From: Rubrivirga sp.
Lineage (GTDB): Bacteria; Bacteroidota; Rhodothermia; Rhodothermales; Rubricoccaceae
Assembly: GCA_012269805.1 (NCBI GenBank)
Contig: JAAXJP010000375.1
Location: 1 to 5,037 of the forward strand
Reading direction: 5' to 3'
Length of the DNA: 5,037 nucleotides
The notes under the pieces are model-generated. The model was given only the letters and a program-made list of their open reading frames with translations. It was not told the DNA's origin and did not search any database. The position numbers and the translations under genes are program-made. Position 1 is the first letter of the stretch. Every line of letters starts with the position of its first letter. This document shows positions 1 through 5,037 of this stretch, one piece after another.

Positions 1-650
1 CGGGGGCCGCCGCGCTCGCCCTCCTCCTGCTGGGCGGGTGCTCGAACCCGCTCGACGCGCTCCGGCCCGGCGTCAAAGAGGGCCGCGCCGCCGTCGAGCT
101 CCTCGGCCTCGGCGACGCCGTGGGGGCGGAGGCGCAGTTCGTGGCGGGGATCGCGACCGCCGAGGCCCCGCGCGACGTCCGCGCCCGGCTGTGGCACGGG
201 CTCGGCGTCGCCCGCGCCGCCCAGGACCGGTTCGCGGGGGCCGACAGCGCCTTCGCCGAGGCCCTCGCCTTCGCCGACACCCCCGACCGCCGCGCGCGCT
301 ACCTCACCGACGCCGGCACTGCCGCCCTCCGCGCCGACGCGCCCGCCCGTGCCGACTCGCTCCTCCGCCTCGCGCTGCTTCTGGATCCGACCTCCGAGGC
401 CGCCCGTCGGAACCAGGAGATCGCGCGCCGGCTCCTGGAGGATCCGCCCGAGCCCCCCGAGCCGAGCGCCTTCGCCGAGCAGGTCAAGGCCCGCGCCGAC
501 TCGCTCGTGGCCGCCCGGCAATACCGGCCCGCGCTGGACGTCATGAACGAGGGTCTCGCTCAGGACTCCTCCGTCGCCGCCTACGCCGAGTTTATGAACC
601 GCCTCGGCGGCGTCGTCCAGATCGAGGACGCCGTCCCCGACTCCCCATGA
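1..650 (+). CDS. TPR-repeat lipoprotein of the bat operon (BatC-like), 5' partial
   Basis: The reading frame (codons from base 3) is open at the left edge, so the true start lies before the window. The visible N-terminus is a hydrophobic stretch (AALALLLLGG) followed at once by Cys at 39-41. This is a signal peptide with a lipobox (L-G-G-C), so the mature protein should be a 203-residue lipoprotein. Counting from that Cys, TPR-like helical pairs lie at about 47-80, 85-118 and 144-177, with a Pro/Glu linker at 134-142. The middle unit (RARYLTDAG...LALLLDPTSEAARRN) resembles the TPR of classical BatC. The role is inferred: a protein-protein scaffold in the periplasm or at a membrane surface, working with the Bat proteins. 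Its stop overlaps the next start (ATGA, 647-650), which implies co-translation. A GTG at 120 could be read as a start, but it would discard the lipobox and is rejected. The lipoprotein and TPR calls are firm; the exact family is not. Confidence 0.85.
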   Translation, partial: GAAALALLLLGGCSNPLDALRPGVKEGRAAVELLGLGDAVGAEAQFVAGIATAEAPRDVRARLWHGLGVARAAQDRFAGADSAFAEALAFADTPDRRARYLTDAGTAALRADAPARADSLLRLALLLDPTSEAARRNQEIARRLLEDPPEPPEPSAFAEQVKARADSLVAARQYRPALDVMNEGLAQDSSVAAYAEFMNRLGGVVQIEDAVPDSP

Positions 651-1210
651 TCCGCCTCGCCCTCCTGCTCGCCGCCGCCGTCGCCCTGGTCGCACAGGCC
701 CAGGCCCCGCGCGGCCCCTCGCCGACGGAGCAGTACCACGTCGGCGCCCGAGCCTACATCGACGGCGACAACGCCCGCGCGCTCCAGGCCGTCGAGGCCG
801 GCCTCGCCGTCGCGCCCGACGACGCCAAGCTCCAGGCCCTCCGCGACCTCCTCGAGCAGCAGCAACAGGAGCAGGACCAGCAGGACGGCGGCCAGCGAGA
901 CGACGCCCAGAACCAGGACCCCGGCGACCAGGGGGACGAGGGCGAGCAGGGCGAGGACGGCGACCAGCAGCAACAGGATCAGCCCGACGACGGCGGCCAG
1001 GAGGCCGAGCAGGACCAGACACGGACGCAGCAGCCCGACGAGGCCGGCTCCGGCGACGCGCCGCCCCAGCCCGCCGCCCGCGCGCCCGACGAGATGTCGG
1101 CCGCCCAGGCCGCGCGGATCCTCGACGCCGTGGGCGGCGAGGAGCGGCTCCTCCTCCGCGAGCTCCGCCGCGCGCCGACCCAGCGCCGCCGCTCCGACAA
1201 GGACTGGTGA
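647..1210 (+). CDS. batC: BatC: periplasmic TPR protein with Gln/Asp-rich tail
   Basis: This encodes a 187-residue protein. Residues 1-20 form a signal peptide (hydrophobic core LALLLAAAVALVA, ending AQA before Pro). Residues 27-60 are one TPR-like unit (YHVGARAYIDGDNARAL...). Residues 71-146 are a low-complexity Gln/Asp/Glu/Gly tract, probably disordered. Residues 149-187 form a helical, basic C-terminal segment (MSAAQAARILDAVGGEERLL) ending in Lys-Asp-Trp. BatC proteins typically combine TPRs, a Q/D/E-rich tail and a terminal motif of this kind. ATG at 647 is chosen because it overlaps the upstream stop (ATGA) and gives a clean signal peptide. The upstream part of this frame, open from base 38, is Arg/Pro-rich shadow translation and is excluded. 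The gene lies directly before batD, as in other bat operons. BatC's biochemical role is unknown; it is thought to join an envelope complex with the other Bat proteins. Only one TPR is visible, fewer than usual, and the upstream lipoprotein may supply the others. Confidence 0.85.
   Translation: MIRLALLLAAAVALVAQAQAPRGPSPTEQYHVGARAYIDGDNARALQAVEAGLAVAPDDAKLQALRDLLEQQQQEQDQQDGGQRDDAQNQDPGDQGDEGEQGEDGDQQQQDQPDDGGQEAEQDQTRTQQPDEAGSGDAPPQPAARAPDEMSAAQAARILDAVGGEERLLLRELRRAPTQRRRSDKDW
1199..1203 (+). promoter_or_regulatory. Shine-Dalgarno-like AAGGA before batD
   Basis: AAGGA lies 6 bases before the ATG at 1210. It is the only good purine-rich ribosome-binding-like sequence in front of any gene in the window. 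It sits inside the Lys-Asp codons of the batC C-terminal Lys-Asp-Trp, so it may be a coding coincidence. Its spacing favours ATG 1210 over the adjacent GTG 1207 as the batD start. Many Bacteroidota make little use of such sites. Confidence 0.4.
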
Positions 1211-3054
1211 TGCCGACGCCGTCCGTCCGCCGTACGCGCTCCGGCTCCCGCCGCCTCGGCCCCGAGGCGAGCGGAGTCGCGTGGCTGCCGGCGCTCATGC
1301 TGCTGTCGTTGCTCTTGGGCCCCGCCGCGCCGGCCGCGGCGCAGTCGGCGACGGCGACGGTCTCGACGCAGCAGGTCCGCGTGGGCGAGACGCTGACGTA
1401 CACGGTCACGCTCCGCGGCGGGCGCGGGCGCGGCGTCGGGCCGCCGCTCGCGACGGGCGGGCTCCAGCTCGTGTCGCAGCAGCCGATCCTCGACGTCACG
1501 ACGTCCCTCAACGGCTCGACGGAGCGCCGGGTCGCGTGGGCCTATCGCGGCGCGCGGCCCGGGACCGGTCGGATCGGGCAGTTCCGCGCCGAGGTCGGCG
1601 GGCAGGCCGTGATCGTCGACGCCGTCGGCATCACCGTCCGCGGCGGACCCGCGATGCCGGCCCCGTCGGCCGCCCCCACGGGCGACGGCGAGCTGTTCGT
1701 CCGCGCCGAGCCGAGCCGCCAGACGGCCGTCGTCGGGCAACAGGTGATGGTCGACTACGTCCTCTACTTCGAACCGCAGATCCAGCCCCGCCAGACGTCG
1801 CCGATCGGGACGTGGGACGCGGCCGGCGCGTGGCGCGAGGAGATGGAGATCGCCTCCGCGTACCCGCGCGCGACGACGCTCGGCGGCCGGCCCTACGAGG
1901 CCGTCACGATCCGCCGCGTGGCCCTCTTCCCAACGCGCTCGGGCACGCTCGAGCTGGCCCCGATGCGGTTCACCGTCGACCTCATCCGGACCGACCGGAG
2001 CTTTTCGAACGACCCCTTCGCCCCGTTCTTCTCGCCGTTCAACCAGCGGTTCGAGGACCGCGAGGTGACCGCGCCGGCCGTGTCCATCGACGTGGCCCCG
2101 CTGCCCGACGGCGCGCCGCCGTCGTTCGCCGGCGCCGTCGGCCAGTTCGAGATGACCACGACCGCGGACGACGCGGCCGTCGAGGCCGGCGAGCCGGTCC
2201 GCCTCCGCGTCGCCCTCCGCGGCAACGGGAACGTCGCGACGTTGGAGGCCCCCGAGCTCCGCGTGCCGCCCGGCGTCGACGCCTACGACCCGCGCGAGGA
2301 CCGCGAAGTGCTCCGCACCGGGACCACGTTCCGCGGTGTCAAGACGTTCACCTACACGCTCGTGCCCCAGGGCGGCGGCCGGTTCGAGGTCCCGGCCGCG
2401 CCGTGGACCTACTACGACCCCGCCGACGGCCAGTACAAAACGCTCCGCGTGCCGCCGGTCGAGATCGTGGCCGAGGGCGAGGCGCTCGCCGACGCCGCCG
2501 CGCCGCCTGACCCGGACGCGCCCGCCGCGCTCCTCACCTCCGCCGACTGGCGACGGCAGCGGGGCCGCCCGGTGTGGCTGTGGGCCGTGCTCGGCGGCGG
2601 GCTCGCGCTCCCGGCCATCGCCGCCTCCCTCCTCTGGGGCGCCCGCGCCGGCCACCAGCGGCTGACCGCCGAGACGCCCGCCAAGCGGAGCCGCCGCGTC
2701 GGCGCCGACGTCCGGCGCCGGCTGGAGGCGGCCCGCGCGCTCGACGGCCCGGCCGCCTCAGCCGAGACCGAGCGCGCCCTCCGCGCCTTCCTCGCCGACC
2801 GGTTCGGCGCGCCCGCCGGCCCGCGCTCCGCCGAGGCCCTCGACCGCGCCCTCGCCCCTGACGTCCCCGACGGCCTCCGCCGGCGGACGCTCGACGTGCT
2901 GGCGGCCTGCGCGCGAGGCCAGTTCGCCCCCGGCCTCGACGACGCGCACGGGGCCGTCATCGACGACGCGGAGGCCGTCATCGCGGACCTGGACGCGCTT
3001 CCGGCCGCCGGCCCGCCGCGCCGCCGCTTCGCCCTTCCGACGACGGCTGGATGA
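1210..3054 (+). CDS. batD: BatD: membrane-anchored oxygen-tolerance protein
   Basis: This encodes a 614-residue protein that matches the BatD family in architecture and length. A long basic n-region precedes a hydrophobic core (about 26-40) and a likely signal peptidase site at AAA-Q (44/45). Beta-rich extracytoplasmic domains follow: the first opens at about 47-70 (SATATVSTQQVRVGETLTYT), the second at about 161-295. A third opens at about 308 with SFAGAVGQFEMTTTADDAAV, the kind of P-x-F-x-GAVG-x-F motif common in BatD proteins. One membrane helix lies at about 455-476 (VWLWAVLGGGLALPAIAASL). A helical, probably cytoplasmic tail (about 477-614) contains ALRAFLADRFG. BatD is thought to act with BatA/B/C/E in envelope stress tolerance; its mechanism is not established. 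ATG 1210 overlaps the batC stop (TGATG) and has an SD-like AAGGA. GTG 1207 or ATG 1297 are alternatives; 1297 would give a shorter, more conventional signal peptide. The stop overlaps the batE start. Confidence 0.92.
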   Translation: MPTPSVRRTRSGSRRLGPEASGVAWLPALMLLSLLLGPAAPAAAQSATATVSTQQVRVGETLTYTVTLRGGRGRGVGPPLATGGLQLVSQQPILDVTTSLNGSTERRVAWAYRGARPGTGRIGQFRAEVGGQAVIVDAVGITVRGGPAMPAPSAAPTGDGELFVRAEPSRQTAVVGQQVMVDYVLYFEPQIQPRQTSPIGTWDAAGAWREEMEIASAYPRATTLGGRPYEAVTIRRVALFPTRSGTLELAPMRFTVDLIRTDRSFSNDPFAPFFSPFNQRFEDREVTAPAVSIDVAPLPDGAPPSFAGAVGQFEMTTTADDAAVEAGEPVRLRVALRGNGNVATLEAPELRVPPGVDAYDPREDREVLRTGTTFRGVKTFTYTLVPQGGGRFEVPAAPWTYYDPADGQYKTLRVPPVEIVAEGEALADAAAPPDPDAPAALLTSADWRRQRGRPVWLWAVLGGGLALPAIAASLLWGARAGHQRLTAETPAKRSRRVGADVRRRLEAARALDGPAASAETERALRAFLADRFGAPAGPRSAEALDRALAPDVPDGLRRRTLDVLAACARGQFAPGLDDAHGAVIDDAEAVIADLDALPAAGPPRRRFALPTTAG

Positions 3055-3770
3055 CCGCGCTGGTCCTTGTCCTCGCGTTGCTCCAGGCCGCCCCGGCCGA
3101 GTCCGCCTCGGTCGACGCCCAGGCCGAGGCGGACCGGCTGTTCAGGCTCGGCAACCAGCTCGTGGCCGAGGGCGACACGGCCGGCGCCGTCGCCGCGTGG
3201 GAAGGCGCCACCCAGATCGGGTGGACCTCGGCGGCCGTCGAGCACAACCTGGGGACCGTCGCCCTCGCACGGGGCGACGTGGCGCGCGCCCGGCTCCACC
3301 TTGAGCGCGCCGCCCGCCTCGCCCCCCGCGACGCCGCCGTCGCCCGGAACCTCTCGCTCGCCCGCGAGCGGGCCGGCGAGCCGCCTCCGTCCCAGACGCG
3401 GCGCCTTTGGGCCCACGTCCTCGGCGTGCTCCGCCCGCTCGGGGCCGTCGCCCTCGCGCTGGCGCTCGCGTTCGGCGCGCTCGGGCTGTTCGTCGCCGAC
3501 CGCCGGCGCTGGGCGGCCGGCCTCGGCGCGCTCGCGGCCGTGGCCGTGGCCGGCGCGGCGTTCGCCGTGTGGGAGGCCACGCGCCCCGTCGGCGTCGTGC
3601 TGGTCGACGACGCGGCGGTCCTCGAGGCGCCGTCGCCGGCCGCGCCGGGCGTCGCGCGGCTCCGGGCCGGCGAGACGGTCGAGGTCGGCACCGAGGCGGC
3701 CGGGTGGCGCCCCGTGACCGTCGGCCGCGCCGACGGCTGGGTCCGCGCCGACGCCGTCGTGCCGATCTAA
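3051..3770 (+). CDS. batE: BatE: TPR, two-helix membrane protein with SH3-like domain
   Basis: This encodes a 239-residue protein. Residues 1-20 are a short hydrophobic signal sequence (MTALVLVLALLQAAPAESAS). TPR-like units occupy about 24-57 (AEADRLFRLGNQLVAEGDTA) and 61-94 (AAVEHNLGTVALARGDVARA). Two membrane helices follow at about 127-148 and 155-174, joined by a short basic loop (ADRRRW). Residues about 180-239 look like an SH3b-type beta domain: a hydrophobic strand VGVVLVDDAAVLEAPS, a LRAGETVEVG turn and a final GWVRADAVVPI. This order (TPR, two helices, SH3-like) is the usual BatE layout. The start ATG overlaps the batD stop (ATGA, 3051-3054), so it is probably translationally coupled. 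It is the last gene of the cluster, because a 59-base gap follows. The TPRs likely face the periplasm and could contact BatC or BatD; this is inferred. The family call is strong, and the start is well fixed by the overlap. Confidence 0.9.
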   Translation: MTALVLVLALLQAAPAESASVDAQAEADRLFRLGNQLVAEGDTAGAVAAWEGATQIGWTSAAVEHNLGTVALARGDVARARLHLERAARLAPRDAAVARNLSLARERAGEPPPSQTRRLWAHVLGVLRPLGAVALALALAFGALGLFVADRRRWAAGLGALAAVAVAGAAFAVWEATRPVGVVLVDDAAVLEAPSPAAPGVARLRAGETVEVGTEAAGWRPVTVGRADGWVRADAVVPI

Positions 3771-3829
3771 GGCGCACCCGGAACTGGCCTCGGGCGCGAA
3801 CGGAACGGGCCGGCCGTTGTATCCGGCAC

Positions 3830-4039
3830 ATGAAGAACACATCTCCCCGAGACACCCGCGTCCTGCTGTCGGCGTCGAACCCGGACCTCGTCCCGGACGA
3901 CGCGCGACCGCCCTCGCCGAGCGCCGCCGACCAGCTCCGCGGCCTCGACCTCCTCATGGGGATCGCGTCGGAGAGCGGCGCCGACGACCTTGTCGACTGG
4001 TACCTCGATCGACGGAACGAGGTGAGCCACGAGGGCTGA
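3830..4039 (+). CDS. small protein of unknown function, 69 residues
   Basis: I do not recognise this protein. It is acidic, with no signal peptide, membrane segment or cysteine. The N-terminal half (1-32) is Pro/Ser/Asp-rich and probably disordered (LVPDDARPPSPSAADQ). Residues 33-65 could form two amphipathic helices (DQLRGLDLLMGIASESG, then ADDLVDWYLDRRNEVSH). Reality as a gene is supported by high G/C at third codon positions, a Met-Lys-Asn start soon after the batE stop, and the lack of a competing gene on either strand. It is separated from batE by 59 bases and from tdk by 111, so it may be its own unit. No Shine-Dalgarno sequence precedes it. TATCC at 3820-3824, ten bases before the ATG, might be a weak promoter element for a leaderless message, but the match is poor. 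The function could be regulatory or structural; nothing in the sequence decides. Confidence 0.65.
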   Translation: MKNTSPRDTRVLLSASNPDLVPDDARPPSPSAADQLRGLDLLMGIASESGADDLVDWYLDRRNEVSHEG

Positions 4040-4047
4040 CCCTCTGG

Positions 4048-4094
4048 CGCTGCCCACCGCGGCGCCGAGGCGGAGCGCGCCGGCGGCCGCAGCG
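4048..4094 (+). terminator. imperfect GC-rich hairpin before tdk (possible terminator)
   Basis: An outer 6-bp arm, CGCTGC (4048-4053) with GCAGCG (4089-4094), encloses an inner 9-bp stem, CCGCGGCGC (4057-4065) with GCGCCGGCGG (4077-4086, one bulged G). Between the two stems is a small internal loop, and the apical loop is 11 bases. It begins 9 bases after the small gene's stop, where a terminator or attenuator would sit. No T-run follows, so it is not a classical intrinsic terminator. At this GC content such structures also arise by chance. Confidence 0.3.
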
Positions 4095-4139
4095 ACCCCG
4101 CCGCCCCCTGCGTGTCCTCGCACCGGAGCCCCCGCCGCG

Positions 4140-4147
4140 TACCTTTC
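4140..4147 (+). promoter_or_regulatory. possible -7 promoter element (TACCTTTC) abutting the tdk start
   Basis: TACCTTTC matches seven of eight positions of the Bacteroidota -7 consensus TAnnTTTG. It ends 3 bases before the ATG at 4151, so transcription would begin at or within a few bases of the start codon and give a leaderless or nearly leaderless mRNA. No convincing -33 TTG is visible; TCG at 4118-4120 has the right 19-base spacing. It is one of the few T-rich stretches in this GC-rich DNA. Confidence 0.35.
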
Positions 4148-4150
4148 CGC

Positions 4151-4828
4151 ATGGAACCTCACATCTACACGGGCGACGAGCGGCGCGGCTGGGTCGAGGT
4201 CGTGTGCGGGAGCATGTTCTCGGGGAAGACCGAGGAGCTCCTCCGGCGGCTCAAGCGGGCCCGGATCGCGCGCCAGAAGGTGGCCCTGTTCAAGCCGGCC
4301 CTCGACACCCGCTACCACGAGAGCGACGTCGTGAGCCACGACGCGACGGCCATGCCGTCGGAGGTCGTCCACTCGGCCGAGCCGATGCTCCTGCTGGCCG
4401 GCGACGCCGACGTGGTCGGGATCGACGAGGCCCAGTTTTTCGGGCCCGAGCTCGTCGACGTGGTCGAGGGGCTGGCGCGCGAGGGGCGGCGCGTGATCGT
4501 GGCCGGGCTCGACCAGGACTACCTCGGCCGCCCGTTCGAGCCCGTCCCCCAGCTGATGGCGATCGCCGAGCACGTGACGAAGCTCCACGCCGTCTGCGTC
4601 CGGTGCGGCGCCCCCGCGAACCACTCGCAACGGATCGTGGCCGGCGGGAGCCGCGTGCTCGTCGGCGAGTCCGAGGCGTACGAACCGCGGTGCCGGCGCT
4701 GTTTCAAAGCCGAGGCCGTCGTCGCCACGCCCGTGGCGCCGCTCGAGCCCCCGGCGCCTCCCCCAGATCCGGAGGCGCCCGAACCCGCGCGCCCGCCGCG
4801 CGCGTCCGACCCCACGCTCGCCCTCTAG
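4151..4828 (+). CDS. tdk: thymidine kinase (type II)
   Basis: Transfers the ATP gamma-phosphate to thymidine, giving dTMP, in cytoplasmic pyrimidine salvage. The 225-residue protein has the full family motif set. The P-loop GSMFSGKT is at 20-27. The catalytic/Walker B motif DEAQFF is at 92-97, with Glu93 the expected general base. The lasso region runs from about 119 (GLDQDYLGRPFEPVPQLMAI). A structural zinc site is formed by CVRC (149-152) and CRRC (181-184), with Tyr177 of the substrate-binding loop just before the second pair. Family members are usually about 190-205 residues. Here a Pro/Ala/Glu-rich tail (about 194-225, such as LEPPAPPPDPEAPEPARPP) extends beyond the fold. ATG 4151 is chosen over GTG 4112, which would add a basic, non-conserved stretch and lie before the possible promoter. 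Tetrameric, dTTP-inhibited regulation is known for the family but not visible here. No ribosome-binding sequence precedes it. Confidence 0.96.
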   Translation: MEPHIYTGDERRGWVEVVCGSMFSGKTEELLRRLKRARIARQKVALFKPALDTRYHESDVVSHDATAMPSEVVHSAEPMLLLAGDADVVGIDEAQFFGPELVDVVEGLAREGRRVIVAGLDQDYLGRPFEPVPQLMAIAEHVTKLHAVCVRCGAPANHSQRIVAGGSRVLVGESEAYEPRCRRCFKAEAVVATPVAPLEPPAPPPDPEAPEPARPPRASDPTLAL

Positions 4829-4852
4829 ACCGCCTCTGCCCCCACCCGTCGC

Positions 4853-5037
4853 ATGTCCCTCGTCACCCTCGCCACCGTCCTCGCGGTCCTGATGCTCATC
4901 GCGTCGGTGGTGCTGGGGTGGATCGCCGACGTGAAGCGGGTCGGCGGGGCCGTCTCGGCACGGGAGACGCGCGCGGCGGCCGACGGCGACGGGCGGACGT
5001 TCTACACGTCGCGCGACGCGCGGGCCGAGGCCATGCG
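4853..5037 (+). CDS. membrane-anchored protein of unknown function, 3' partial
   Basis: The frame runs open from ATG 4853 to the right edge (61 codons plus two bases), so only the N-terminus is visible. Residues 3-24 form one hydrophobic helix (LVTLATVLAVLMLIASVVLG). A charged, Ala/Arg/Asp-rich region follows (about 25-61, with ADVKRVGG and TFYTSRDARAEAM). With no charged n-region and no clear cleavage site, it looks more like an N-terminal membrane anchor than a secreted signal. The start follows the tdk stop by 24 bases, so co-transcription with tdk is plausible. The gap is pyrimidine-rich with no Shine-Dalgarno sequence. Third-position G/C bias continues, which supports real coding. I do not recognise a family. 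The first Met is the natural start because it precedes the helix. Confidence 0.65.
   Translation, partial: MSLVTLATVLAVLMLIASVVLGWIADVKRVGGAVSARETRAAADGDGRTFYTSRDARAEAM

Noticed and set aside
38..646. In-frame upstream extension of batC
   Set aside because: It translates to Arg/Pro-rich nonsense over the lipoprotein gene. ATG 647 gives a clear signal peptide and the ATGA overlap.
120..650. GTG 120 as start of the first gene
   Set aside because: The same frame is open upstream and contains a signal peptide with lipobox Cys at 39-41, so the gene begins before the window.
857..1084. CAG-rich tract as a true DNA tandem repeat
   Set aside because: No constant repeat unit is kept; it is a biased coding composition rather than an ordered repeat array.
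979..2655. 558-codon open frame on the minus strand, opposite batC and batD
   Set aside because: The translation is Arg/Gly/Ala-rich with no recognisable domain, and it lies antisense to well-supported batC/batD. Long antisense frames are expected at this GC content.
3804..3818. Short inverted repeat AACGG-GCCGG-CCGTT after batE as a terminator
   Set aside because: Only 5 bp of stem and no T-run; too weak to call in such GC-rich DNA.
2412..3842. 476-codon open frame on the minus strand, opposite batD and batE
   Set aside because: Biased, repetitive composition without domains; it spans two real genes on the other strand. GC shadow.
3767..4630. 287-codon open frame on the minus strand, opposite the small gene and tdk
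   Set aside because: It covers a confidently identified tdk in antisense and shows no family motif.

Overview
The window is very GC-rich, with G or C at most third codon positions. It looks like a chromosomal segment from a high-GC member of Bacteroidota/Rhodothermota; a Rhodothermales relative such as Rubrivirga, Rubricoccus or Salinibacter is an inference. Three things support this: a bat ("Bacteroides aerotolerance") operon in the order batC-batD-batE, the near absence of Shine-Dalgarno sequences, and a Bacteroidota-like -7 element (TACCTTTC) in front of tdk. All six supported genes are on the + strand. The long minus-strand reading frames are shadows caused by high GC.

Bases 1-3770 hold the 3' half of the bat operon. 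In order they are: a TPR lipoprotein whose start lies before the window; a BatC-like periplasmic protein with one TPR-like unit, a Gln/Asp-rich tail and a terminal Lys-Asp-Trp; BatD, a secreted and membrane-anchored protein with beta-rich domains; and BatE, with TPRs, two membrane helices and an SH3-like domain. The junctions are ATGA, TGATG and ATGA overlaps, so the block is almost certainly one translationally coupled transcript. The upstream members (a MoxR ATPase, a DUF58 protein and the von Willebrand A proteins BatA/BatB) would be expected just left of the window. Together these proteins are thought to form an envelope complex linked to stress or oxygen tolerance, whose biochemical function is still unclear.

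Bases 3771-4150 carry a small 69-residue protein gene of unknown function between two short intergenic gaps. The second gap contains an imperfect GC-rich hairpin and a possible promoter that abuts the tdk start codon.

Bases 4151-4828 encode a type II thymidine kinase with all expected motifs plus a proline-rich C-terminal tail. Bases 4853-5037 are the beginning of a small membrane-anchored protein of unknown function that runs off the right edge.

I see no RNA genes, mobile elements, CRISPR arrays or phage genes. The most interesting points are the two-gene BatC arrangement, the SD-like sequence embedded in the batC C-terminal codons, the possibly leaderless tdk start, and the unassigned 69-residue protein. 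I do not see convincing evidence for a wholly new system.
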